Shown here: positions 15,860-22,197 of the stretch, piece after piece | Layout: the number at the start of each line of letters is the position of its first letter | Numbering within the stretch: position 1 is the first letter of the stretch | DNA from: Phycisphaerae bacterium | GTDB taxonomy: Bacteria; Planctomycetota; Phycisphaerae; UBA1845; PWPN01 | Length of the DNA stretch: 36,103 nucleotides | Direction of reading: 5' to 3' | Assembly (NCBI GenBank): GCA_016928855.1 | Contig: JAFGKA010000020.1 | Span: forward strand, 1-36,103 | The notes under the pieces: model-generated | Seen by the model: only the letters and a program-made list of their open reading frames with translations | Told to the model about the DNA's origin: nothing | Database searches by the model: none | Translations under genes and position numbers: made by a program

Positions 15860-16357
15860 TCACGGCGCATTCTCCGATGGACTGAGGTCGGACCGGTCCA
15901 TGAACATTCCCTTCGCAGTGGCTTTTACTTGGCCATCCTGCAGCAACTGGGCACGCAACTGGTAGACAGGATGGTTTTCCCACTCGATCCATGCCCGAAC
16001 GGTCACACCATCGCCCGATCGTACCGGATGGCGAAACGCAAGCTCCATCCTGGCCGTTACGCCGGTCCGTCCATGGGTAAACAGGCAATTCGTCATGGCT
16101 CCATCCAGCAGCATCGCAATGATGCCTCCATGCATCATATTGGCGTAGCCTTCACAATAGCCGTTTCCTTGATACCGGCCCTCTACCGCGCCATCGACAC
16201 ACCTGCGAAACTTCAAATTGAAGCCCCACGGATTCTTCTGTCCACACAGCACGCAACGAGCGTGAGCATGATGGCCAACCTCGGATACTGATGATTGGCG
16301 GCGGTCAGTGGTCACAGAGGTTTTCACCGGATACCAGGGTTCCGTTGAGATAGTCAT
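15860..16357 (-). CDS. PaaI-family hotdog thioesterase
   Basis: 165 residues from the ATG at 16357, which has AGGA about 9 nt upstream but overlaps the preceding NifX-like gene by 53 nt. A GTG at 16315 would reduce the overlap to 11 nt, so the start is uncertain. Seen: CVLCGQKNPWGFNLKF near the N-terminus and the hotdog core MMHGGIIAMLLDGAM (catalytic region), then MELAFRHPVRSGDGVTVRA. Members hydrolyse acyl-CoA thioesters; the CxxCG opening is common in the subgroup found in anaerobes. Why a thioesterase belongs to this operon is unknown. Confidence 0.85.
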   Translation of the reverse strand: MTISTEPWYPVKTSVTTDRRQSSVSEVGHHAHARCVLCGQKNPWGFNLKFRRCVDGAVEGRYQGNGYCEGYANMMHGGIIAMLLDGAMTNCLFTHGRTGVTARMELAFRHPVRSGDGVTVRAWIEWENHPVYQLRAQLLQDGQVKATAKGMFMDRSDLSPSENAP

Positions 16358-16643
16358 CTACTGTTTCCTGCACGGGCCGGCATTTGGCGCCGACGACCAC
16401 CTTGATTCCACTCTGAAGGAACAGTTGCTGGGCCCGCTGCCCCATCCCACCGGCAATGATGACCTCGACACCCTGCTCGTGCAGCCAGCGAGGCAGCACG
16501 CCGGGCTCGTGGGCTGGCGGCACGGCATAGTTTGTCGCGATCGTCTTCTTATCCGCCGGATCCACCTCGACCAGTGCGAACTGCTCACAGTGGCCAAAGT
16601 GGGCGCTCAACTGACCATACGTTACCGGTATGGCGATCTTCAT
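16305..16643 (-). CDS. NifX/NifB-associated family protein (dinitrogenase Fe-Mo cofactor fold), HFGHC type
   Basis: 112 residues of the NifX/NafY/VnfX fold that holds metal-sulfur clusters. Seen: MKIAIPV..GQLSAHFGHCEQFALVEVD, PPAHEPGVLPRWLHEQG, GGMGQRAQQLFLQSGI.VVVGA, ending in CDH. The HFGHC and terminal CDH are candidate ligands. AGGAGGA precedes the ATG. No nitrogenase gene is in the window, so this is not evidence for nitrogen fixation. It lies 20 nt after the ORP-like gene in the sigma54-controlled leftward operon. Confidence 0.88.
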   Translation of the reverse strand: MKIAIPVTYGQLSAHFGHCEQFALVEVDPADKKTIATNYAVPPAHEPGVLPRWLHEQGVEVIIAGGMGQRAQQLFLQSGIKVVVGAKCRPVQETVDDYLNGTLVSGENLCDH

Positions 16644-16663
16644 GTTTCCTCCTGGTCGTCAAA

Positions 16664-17026
16664 TCATACCCAGTGTCCTTGGACGTCGGCGGACCTCGCC
16701 GCCTGGAGCTTGCCCGCTTTGTATTGCTCGACTGCGTCAGCGACGGTGCCCGACGCGCCTGTGTGGATTGCCACGCCGCCCGCTTGCAGTGTCGAGAAGG
16801 CCTTGGGGCCGACATGGCCTGTGATCAGCGCGGAGACACCCAAATCCACGATGTTTCTGCCGGCCTGGATGCCTGCTCCTTGTGCGGCATTCAGGTTGAC
16901 GGCGTTGTCGACGGTCGCTGATTCCCCCGTTTCCGTATCCACCACGATGAAATAGCGCGCCCGGCCAAAGCGAGGATCGACGAGCGCATCCATTCCCGGG
17001 CCTTGGGACGTTACCGCGATCTTCAT
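16664..17026 (-). CDS. ORP-like NifX-family metal-cluster protein
   Basis: 120 residues from the ATG at 17026, with AAGGAG 5 nt before. Sequence pattern MKIAVTSQG.GMDALVDPRFGRA.YFIVVDTETGE, then NAAQGAGIQAGRNIVDLGVSALITG.VGPKAFSTL and a C-terminal QGHWV. The DPRFGR opening and GHW end are typical of the orange protein (ORP) group, which in Desulfovibrio carries a Mo-Cu-sulfide cluster. The cluster assignment here is by family resemblance only. First gene after the sigma54 promoter at 17063-17078. Confidence 0.88.
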   Translation of the reverse strand: MKIAVTSQGPGMDALVDPRFGRARYFIVVDTETGESATVDNAVNLNAAQGAGIQAGRNIVDLGVSALITGHVGPKAFSTLQAGGVAIHTGASGTVADAVEQYKAGKLQAARSADVQGHWV

Positions 17027-17062
17027 GGGATCTCCTTGCGTAGAGTGTCCGAACAGCCCGTG

Positions 17063-17078
17063 AGCAAGTTCCATTCCA
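17063..17078 (-). promoter_or_regulatory. Sigma54 (-24/-12) promoter of the leftward operon
   Basis: On the minus strand the 16-mer TGGAATGGAACTTGCT has the GG and GC dinucleotides exactly 10 bp apart, a perfect -12 TTGCT and 5 of 7 matches to TGGCACG at -24. Predicted transcription start is near 17052, 26 nt before the ATG at 17026. The dyad at 17184-17206 lies about 143 bp upstream of that start, a usual distance for an enhancer-bound activator. Confidence 0.78.
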
Positions 17079-17183
17079 TGCACGCCCGATAGTGGTTGAA
17101 TAAATCGGAAGTGCCTTTTGTGCATAACTTTATAGGCATTTGTGTCGACGTCTCCCAGATCGGCGGATACGAGAATGCTCAGC

Positions 17184-17206
17184 TAGTGTTGCAGTGTGCA
17201 ACACTA
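17184..17206. promoter_or_regulatory. Activator-binding dyad 1 (UAS for leftward operon)
   Basis: A perfect 10-bp inverted repeat, TAGTGTTGCA and TGCAACACTA, around GTG. It overlaps the stop codon of the sigma54 activator gene. Two related 23-bp dyads at 18616-18638 and 18649-18671 keep the TTGCA-N3-TGCAA core and the CTA/TTA end. The natural reading is an enhancer for the adjacent activator. Confidence 0.75.
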
Positions 17207-18565
17207 CCCTGGACGTGTTCGGCCGTCTTTGGCTGGCGGATCGATGCCGAGCGATCTGATCTTGCGGTACAGCGTGCTGGCGTCAATGCCGAGGTCTCTG
17301 GCCGCGCGACGACGGTTCCCCTGTTGGCGGCGAAGGGCTTCGACAATCATCCGCTTCTCCATCGATTGCAGAGATGGCGATTCCGCTCGGCTCACCGCGT
17401 CTCCAGAAGCGGCGGATCGAAGCTCGGCCGGGAGGTGAGCCAGCTCGATCATGTTTTTGCGGCAAAGGACGAACGCCTGCTCGATGATGTTTTCCAGCTC
17501 GCGGATATTGCCCGGATAGTCATGCTCGATCAGCCGGGCCAGGACTTCGCTGGACACTCCACGCACATCCTTGCCCTGGAGACGGTTGAATTTGGCTACC
17601 AGGTGATCGACCAGCAGCGGAATGTCCTCACGGCGTTGCTGAAGCGAAGGCAGCTTCAGGTACACTACGCGGATTCGATAATAGAGATCTTCCCGGAACC
17701 TGCCACCGCGAACCAGTTTGCTCAGATCCTTGTTGGTGGCTGCTACGACACGAATATTCACCTTTGTGGAGTGTACGGCTCCGAGCGGCTCGATGCATCG
17801 CTCCTGAAGAACGCGAAGCAGCCGTACCTGCATGGCCGGTGAGATATCACCGATTTCATCAAGGAAAACAGTCCCGCCATCCGCCATGGCCAGCCGTCCC
17901 GCCTTGTCGCGCCGCGCGTCAGTGAAAGCGCCCGCTTTGTAGCCGAAAAGCTCGGATTCCAGCAGGTTGTCGGGCAAGGCGCCACAGTTGATGGCAACGA
18001 ATGGCTTGCGCTTCCGGCGCGAGAGGTTGTGCAGAGCCCGGGCCACGAGTTCCTTGCCCGTGCCACTGGCGCCCTCGATCAGAACGGTGCTGTCGCTCTC
18101 GGCAATCTGCGGCAGGATCGCGAACACGTCGCGCATCGCCGCACTGCGCCCGACGATGTCCTCGAATGTGTAGCGCGAGGTGAGTTCCTTGCGGAGCTCC
18201 TCCACCTGACTCAGATCCTGGAAGGTTTCCACCCCGCCGATCACCGTACCGGCCGTGTCCTTCAACAAGGCCGTGGAAAGGCGAATGGGGATTCGTTGAC
18301 CCGCCTCGTTGATGATGTGGGCCGTTGTGTTGACTACCGGTTGGCCGGTACCAAGCGTCTGCCTCAGCGCGCACGCGTTTTCGCAGATGCTCGCGCGAAA
18401 GACTTCGCAACACGGCTTACCCATCGCGTGCTCTCGGGAAACACCGAGGATTCGCTCGGCTGCTCGGTTGAACGCCGTAATCCGCCAGTCCAGATCAACC
18501 GTGAAGACGCCTTCGTTGATCGAATCCAGAATGACGTTCTGTGACTGATGAACCGTTGGTGCCAT
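17204..18565 (-). CDS. Sigma54-dependent transcriptional activator with Cys-containing PAS domain
   Basis: 453 residues. N-terminal PAS domain (about 8-120) with four Cys at 52, 53, 61 and 65 (PCCEVFRASICENACALRQT), a candidate redox or Fe-S/metal sensor. AAA+ domain with Walker A GASGTGKE at 165-172, the sigma54-contacting loop GAFTDA at 212-217 (the usual GAFTGA has Gly), Walker B VFLDEIGD at about 233-240, and the RREDIPLL and YPGNIRELEN blocks. C-terminal Fis-type helix-turn-helix (about 405-445). Arrangement between two operons, with matching dyads on both sides, makes it their cognate regulator, as DVU2106 is for the Desulfovibrio orp operons. Transcribed leftward from a promoter overlapped by dyad 2. 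Confidence 0.95.
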   Translation of the reverse strand: MAPTVHQSQNVILDSINEGVFTVDLDWRITAFNRAAERILGVSREHAMGKPCCEVFRASICENACALRQTLGTGQPVVNTTAHIINEAGQRIPIRLSTALLKDTAGTVIGGVETFQDLSQVEELRKELTSRYTFEDIVGRSAAMRDVFAILPQIAESDSTVLIEGASGTGKELVARALHNLSRRKRKPFVAINCGALPDNLLESELFGYKAGAFTDARRDKAGRLAMADGGTVFLDEIGDISPAMQVRLLRVLQERCIEPLGAVHSTKVNIRVVAATNKDLSKLVRGGRFREDLYYRIRVVYLKLPSLQQRREDIPLLVDHLVAKFNRLQGKDVRGVSSEVLARLIEHDYPGNIRELENIIEQAFVLCRKNMIELAHLPAELRSAASGDAVSRAESPSLQSMEKRMIVEALRRQQGNRRRAARDLGIDASTLYRKIRSLGIDPPAKDGRTRPG

Positions 18566-18604
18566 CGATGAAGTCCGTATGCGTCCTGCTGACCAATACT
18601 CTAA

Positions 18605-18633
18605 ATGATAGGCGATGGAATTGCAATACGCAA
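18605..18633 (-). promoter_or_regulatory. Putative sigma70 promoter of the activator gene
   Basis: On the minus strand, TATCAT (18610-18605, 5/6) lies 17 bp after TTGCGT (18633-18628). The -35 falls inside dyad 2, so the bound activator would be expected to block its own promoter. Confidence 0.5.
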
Positions 18634-18638
18634 TACTA
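18616..18638. promoter_or_regulatory. Activator-binding dyad 2
   Basis: Core TTGCA-ATA-CGCAA with right flank TACTA. 16 of 23 positions match dyad 1 by hand count. Its centre (18627) is 33 bp from that of dyad 3 (18660), about three helical turns, as for tandem activator sites. Confidence 0.65.
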
Positions 18639-18648
18639 TCAAGCGAGA

Positions 18649-18671
18649 TAATGTAGCAGAATGCAATGTTA
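18649..18671. promoter_or_regulatory. Activator-binding dyad 3
   Basis: TAATGTAGCA-GAA-TGCAATGTTA, 16 of 23 positions matching dyad 1 by hand count, with the same 3-bp spacer. Lies 115 bp before the rightward operon's first ATG, in place to act on that operon's promoter. Confidence 0.65.
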
Positions 18672-18756
18672 TTTCGTGCGTGACATCCACGATGGAATCA
18701 ACATAAGCCACGTACAATAGGAGAGTTAGATTGATCGCCGTCACGTTCTTGCACCA

Positions 18757-18772
18757 TGGCACGCGAATTGAC
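18757..18772 (+). promoter_or_regulatory. Candidate sigma54 promoter of the rightward operon (imperfect -12)
   Basis: TGGCACG at 18757-18763 is a perfect -24 element and TTGAC at 18768-18772 sits at the right spacing, but the near-invariant GC at -12 reads GA. Predicted start would be near 18784, giving an almost leaderless transcript for the ATG at 18786, which indeed has no Shine-Dalgarno. Chance or a weak promoter remains possible. Confidence 0.4.
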
Positions 18773-18785
18773 GGGCCTACAAGTG

Positions 18786-19238
18786 ATGAAGGTAGCGATT
18801 CCTCACTGGCAGGGCCGGGTGTCTCCGGTGTTCGACGTCGCGACCCGCGTGCTGCTCGTCGAGACTGCAAAGGGTCGGGAGCACGGCCGGGGGGAATTGT
18901 GCCTGACGGCTACAGACCCCACGCAACGGGCCGGTGAACTTGTCCAAGGTGGAACGGAAATCCTGATTTGCGGCGCGATCTCCTGGCCGTTGGAGATGGC
19001 CGTTTCCGCGACGGGCATTCAGGTCATCGCCCAAGTGTGCGGTCAGATGGAGGATGTGCTGAGAGCTTTCTTGGAAGGCCGGCTCTCTGATCCGGTGTTT
19101 CTGATGCCCGGCTGCTGCGGGCGACGCCGACGGTTCCGTGGTGCGCGGGGTCATGGTCGCGCCGGCCGTCGTGCAGACAGGAGGGCGGATCCGCGGCGGG
19201 GCAGCGGAGGAGGCCGGGGCCGAGGGCCGTTGACCTGA
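18786..19238 (+). CDS. NifX/NifB-associated family protein with CC and Arg/Gly-rich tail
   Basis: 150 residues from ATG 18786. The first 110 residues are a NifX-type fold: MKVAIPHWQGRVSPVFDVATRVLLVE, GTEILICGAISWPLEMAVSATGIQVIAQVCGQMEDVLRAFL in pieces. Then PGCCGRRRRFRG and about 30 residues rich in Arg and Gly. The Cys pair before a basic tail could hold metal or bind a partner or nucleic acid (inference). In-frame codons upstream (to 18756) are possible but the MKVAIP start matches its relatives. First gene of the rightward operon, without a visible Shine-Dalgarno. Confidence 0.85.
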   Translation: MKVAIPHWQGRVSPVFDVATRVLLVETAKGREHGRGELCLTATDPTQRAGELVQGGTEILICGAISWPLEMAVSATGIQVIAQVCGQMEDVLRAFLEGRLSDPVFLMPGCCGRRRRFRGARGHGRAGRRADRRADPRRGSGGGRGRGPLT

Positions 19239-19331
19239 TCACGTGGCGTGCGTCTACGATCCGGCACGGAACATCCGGCAGGCCGTCTGCGATCGATCGT
19301 CACAGTACTGCAATGCAAGGAGTCAACAACG

Positions 19332-19526
19332 ATGCCACAAGGTGATGGAACTGGCCCGCCGCAGGATGGCGGCAGCCGAAGAGGACGTGGCGGCGGCCCG
19401 TTTGCCGCAGGCCCGGGCGGGCAGTGCGTGTGCCCGAAATGCGGCCACAAGGCCGCTCACGTTCGCGGGCAGCCCTGCAGCGAGCAGGAATGCCCGAAGT
19501 GCGGAACGAGAATGTCGAGAGGTTGA
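19332..19526 (+). CDS. Small Gly-rich zinc ribbon protein with MPxGDGTGP leader
   Basis: 64 residues, ATG 19332 with AAGGAG at 19317-19322. Opening MPQGDGTGPPQDGG followed by RRGRGGGPFAAGPGG and a zinc ribbon CPKCGHKAAH...C..QECPKCGTRM with two CPKCG knuckles. The first nine residues match the next gene's product (MPAGDGTGP). Such short proteins occur beside NifX-like and Mrp-like genes in anaerobes; function unknown. A scaffold or metal-binding adaptor is a guess. Confidence 0.8.
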   Translation: MPQGDGTGPPQDGGSRRGRGGGPFAAGPGGQCVCPKCGHKAAHVRGQPCSEQECPKCGTRMSRG

Positions 19527-19552
19527 TTCGAACACAGTGAAGGAGCAAAACG

Positions 19553-19912
19553 ATGCCAGCAGGAGATGGAACAGGACCGATGGGGATGGGTCCCATGACA
19601 GGCCGTGCGGCCGGGTATTGCACCGGCTTTGATGTCCCTGGTTTCATGAATCCGATCCCGGGGCGTGGAATGGGCTACGGTTTCGGTTGGGGCCGAGGTC
19701 GGGGCCGGGGTTGGCGGCATGGCTACTACGCCACGGGGCTGCCAGGCTGGTCCCGATGGGGCGCGTGGCCGGCCTACGGAGTCGCACCGGTGCCGGCACC
19801 AGCCCAGGAGACTGAGACGCTCAAGGCCCAAGCGACGCACATGGAAAGAGCCCTCGATGAGATTCGCAAGCGGATCTCCGAACTGGAGGCGGCGCAGTCG
19901 CAGGAGGGTTAA
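19553..19912 (+). CDS. DUF5320 family protein
   Basis: 119 residues, ATG 19553 preceded by AAGGAG with 8-nt spacing. Opens MPAGDGTGPMGMGPMTGRAAGYC, split here as the DUF5320 signature ending in a Cys; then a Gly/Arg/Trp-rich stretch (GRGMGYGFGWGRGRGRGWRHG), a Pro/Ala hinge and a C-terminal coiled coil (about 85-115, TLKAQATHMERALDEIRKRI). Family known only by co-occurrence with ORP/Mrp-type genes. The Gly/Trp-rich part looks unstructured, the coiled coil suggests self-association. Confidence 0.85.
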   Translation: MPAGDGTGPMGMGPMTGRAAGYCTGFDVPGFMNPIPGRGMGYGFGWGRGRGRGWRHGYYATGLPGWSRWGAWPAYGVAPVPAPAQETETLKAQATHMERALDEIRKRISELEAAQSQEG

Positions 19913-19913
19913 C

Positions 19914-20369
19914 GTGCCACGTGGTGGAAAAGGGCCTGGGCAGGGTGGCCGCCGCGGCAGATGGGGTCGGCAGGCTCCGCGCGGACGTGATGGAGGCGGA
20001 TCTACGCGCGGCCGATGGAATCGATCGACTCCGGATTCTCGCCCGCCGCGCGGAGCGGAGACGGAAAGCCCTTCGCCGAATCACACCGATTCGGCTTCGG
20101 CAGAGCTGGATGCGCTGAAGGGCCAGGCTCGGGCACTGGAGCAGGAGCTGCAGAGGGTGCAATCGCGCCTTGCCACGGCGCCGACGCCGAGATCAATCGC
20201 CGTTGTGGCCGTGGATGGTGCCCTGTGCGCGGGATGTGGAATCTGTGCCTCCGTCTGCCCGAACGAGGCAATCGTGATAGAGCGGACGGCGGTGATCGAC
20301 CCGGAGCGGTGCTCAGGATGCGGGGCGTGCGTGCGGCAATGCCCGCGCGAAGCCATTCGTTTCCTGTGA
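19914..20369 (+). CDS. Ferredoxin-like protein, two [4Fe-4S] motifs, with Gly/Arg leader and coiled coil
   Basis: 151 residues starting with GTG at 19914, with GGAGGG 5 nt upstream and only 1 nt after the previous stop. N-terminus MPRGGKGPGQGGRRGRWG echoes the MPxG..GP leaders of the two preceding genes. Then about 40 disordered residues, a short coiled coil (LDALKGQARALEQELQRVQSRL) and a classic two-cluster ferredoxin: CAGCGICASVCP and CSGCGACVRQCP. Likely an electron or cluster carrier tied to the same complex (inference). Confidence 0.87.
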   Translation: MPRGGKGPGQGGRRGRWGRQAPRGRDGGGSTRGRWNRSTPDSRPPRGAETESPSPNHTDSASAELDALKGQARALEQELQRVQSRLATAPTPRSIAVVAVDGALCAGCGICASVCPNEAIVIERTAVIDPERCSGCGACVRQCPREAIRFL

Positions 20370-20401
20370 TGCCCAAGCAGCTTACGCGATCGCGAGGCAT
20401 C

Positions 20402-20677
20402 ATGAATACGGTCGAATGCAGAAATCACGTTCGCTATTCGTTAAGCGATGAGGATGGCCTGCTTCGTTTTCGGGCGTTCGAGGTCACGGATGAACCCGAT
20501 TGCGGAGACGCAGTCAACAGGCTTCGCGAGTATCTTCTGGGGCGCCCCCTGAAGGATGTCCGCGTGGAGGAGTTGACGAGGCTGGACAGTGGTGGAACCT
20601 GCGCGTGCATGGGTGAGGTGATCCAAGCCGTTCGGGAGTGCCAGGAGATGTTTGTGCGGTCTCGGGAGAACCGGTAG
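20402..20677 (+). CDS. Small NifU/IscU-like protein
   Basis: 91 residues, ATG 20402. Sequence NTVECRNHVRYSLSDEDG..., CGDAVNRLREYLLGRPLKDVRVEEL, GGTCACMGEVIQAVRECQEMF resembles the second half of the NifU/IscU scaffold domain, with Cys residues in the CGD and TCACM segments that could be cluster ligands. It is shorter than IscU (about 125 residues). The relationship is a pattern judgement, not proven. Three nt separate it from the membrane protein gene. Confidence 0.6.
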   Translation: MNTVECRNHVRYSLSDEDGLLRFRAFEVTDEPDCGDAVNRLREYLLGRPLKDVRVEELTRLDSGGTCACMGEVIQAVRECQEMFVRSRENR

Positions 20678-20680
20678 TTC

Positions 20681-21298
20681 ATGATTCGGGTCATCACACA
20701 AGAACTTAAACGTCATGCGCCGTTCACTATGATGGGCACGCTGACGGGTGTGGCCATCATGATGGTGATTATCCTCACCGGGGCTTCGCCCTCTGTGTCG
20801 AGGGCCCTGTTCTGGGTATTTCATCCTCTCCACGTGCTTCTCAGCGCGCTGGTTACCAGCGCGATGTACGTGCTGCATGGCAAGCGGTCATGGGTCAGGC
20901 TCGTCCTGATCGGGTACCTGGGGTCGGTGGGTATTGCGACGCTCAGCGATTCAATCATGCCTTACGTCGGCGAATGCCTGTTGGGTATGCCGAATCGCGG
21001 TGTGCATCTCGGCTTCATCGAGAAATGGTGGCTGGTCAACCCGTTGGCTCTGGCGGGAATCGCGATTGCGTCTCGCTTGCCGCGTACGAAGATCCCACAT
21101 GCCGGTCATGTGCTGCTGAGCACCTGGGCCTCTCTTTTTCACATAACGATGGCCCTGGGGACCGACGTGGATGTGGGGACCATCGTGCTCAGCGCGGCAT
21201 TTCTGTTCCTGGCCGTTTGGCTTCCGTGCTGCACGAGCGACATCGTGTTTCCGCTCCTGGTCGCAGGAGCGCAGAAGGAGAAGGCAAGGGCAACATGA
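20681..21298 (+). CDS. Integral membrane protein of unknown function
   Basis: 205 residues with about five or six hydrophobic segments (for example MMGTLTGVAIMMVIILTGA, LVLIGYLGSVGIATL, NPLALAGIAIAS, TIVLSAAFLFLAVWL). Contains FHPLHVLLSALVTSAMY with two His near a membrane face and a CC pair in WLPCCTSDIVFPL near the C-terminus, which could bind metal. I do not recognise the family. Its stop overlaps the following ATPase start by 4 nt, so it is part of the operon; a membrane transporter or anchor for the system is an inference. Confidence 0.75.
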   Translation: MIRVITQELKRHAPFTMMGTLTGVAIMMVIILTGASPSVSRALFWVFHPLHVLLSALVTSAMYVLHGKRSWVRLVLIGYLGSVGIATLSDSIMPYVGECLLGMPNRGVHLGFIEKWWLVNPLALAGIAIASRLPRTKIPHAGHVLLSTWASLFHITMALGTDVDVGTIVLSAAFLFLAVWLPCCTSDIVFPLLVAGAQKEKARAT

Positions 21299-22152
21299 GA
21301 ATAGCTGTGGCGAGCGGTAAAGGTGGAACCGGCAAGACGACCGTGGCGACGAATCTTGCGTATGTGGCATCACTCGATGGGCAGAGCGTCGCGTACGTTG
21401 ATTGCGACGTCGAAGAACCCAACGGGCACTTGTTCCTCAAGCCCGAGATCACCTCGCGAAGCCCCGTGGCCCGGCAGGTTCCGGAGGTGGACCCGGCGAA
21501 GTGCACACTGTGCGGGTTGTGCGGCGAGATCTGTCAATACAGCGCGATCGTGCCCGTGGGCCAGACGGTTCTGGTCTACCCCGAACTATGCCATGCGTGC
21601 GGAGGGTGTGTCCTTGTCTGCCCTAGTGGAGCGATCGCGGAGCAGCCGCGGGAAATCGGCCGGCTGGAGACCGGGCGTGCTGGCGCGATTCACTTCGTGC
21701 ACGGGCTGCTGAACATCGGGGAAGCGATGAGCCCTCCGTTGATCCGGCAGGTGAAACAGGCGGCGCCGGATGCCGACATCGTGCTGATCGATGCGCCGCC
21801 GGGCACATCCTGTCCCGTGATCGAAAGCGTGCGGGGTGCGGATTACGTGCTGTTGGTCACGGAACCCACACCGTTCGGACTCCATGATCTGAAGCTCGCG
21901 GTCGAGATGGTACGAGCACTCAAAATGGCTTTCGGGGTCGTAATTAACCGCGCGGGAATGGGCGACAATGAGACTGCCACGTATTGCCGGGCCAATCGGA
22001 TTGAGATCATTGAAGAGATTCCCGATGACCGTCGCATCGCTGAGGCGTATTCGCGTGGTGTGATGATGTGCGAAGCCCTGCCCGAGTATCGATCCCTGTT
22101 TGAAAAGCTCTTCACGGCGATGACGAAGGAGAGAAAGCGACGTGTGGGATAG
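21295..22152 (+). CDS. MinD/Mrp-type P-loop ATPase with inserted two-cluster ferredoxin domain (1)
   Basis: 285 residues, start ATG 21295 overlapping the previous stop. Deviant Walker A SGKGGTGKTT near the N-terminus, YVDCDVEEPNGHLF, then an inserted ferredoxin with C70-x2-C73-x2-C76-x3-C80 and C99-x2-C102-x2-C105-x3-C109, then Walker B-like IVLIDAPPGTSCPVIES and TEPTPFGLHDL. This is the cluster-carrier ATPase family related to NBP35/Mrp; the Desulfovibrio orp locus has proteins of the same build. Probably loads or moves metal-sulfur clusters in the cytoplasm. Pairs with 23133-24068. Confidence 0.93.
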   Translation: MRIAVASGKGGTGKTTVATNLAYVASLDGQSVAYVDCDVEEPNGHLFLKPEITSRSPVARQVPEVDPAKCTLCGLCGEICQYSAIVPVGQTVLVYPELCHACGGCVLVCPSGAIAEQPREIGRLETGRAGAIHFVHGLLNIGEAMSPPLIRQVKQAAPDADIVLIDAPPGTSCPVIESVRGADYVLLVTEPTPFGLHDLKLAVEMVRALKMAFGVVINRAGMGDNETATYCRANRIEIIEEIPDDRRIAEAYSRGVMMCEALPEYRSLFEKLFTAMTKERKRRVG

Positions 22153-22197
22153 GGATTGGCAAGCGGAGTTTAATCGGAACACTGACAGAGGGCTCCT

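Noticed and set aside
17184-17206. Dyad 1 as a NifA upstream activator site (TGT-N10-ACA)
   Set aside because: The spacing between TGT and ACA is 11, and the full arms match the other two dyads beside a non-NifA activator, so it is better read as a site for that activator.
16305-19238. NifX-like proteins as evidence of nitrogen fixation
   Set aside because: No nifHDK, nifE, nifN or nifB in the window; the same fold is common in non-fixing anaerobes at ORP-type loci.
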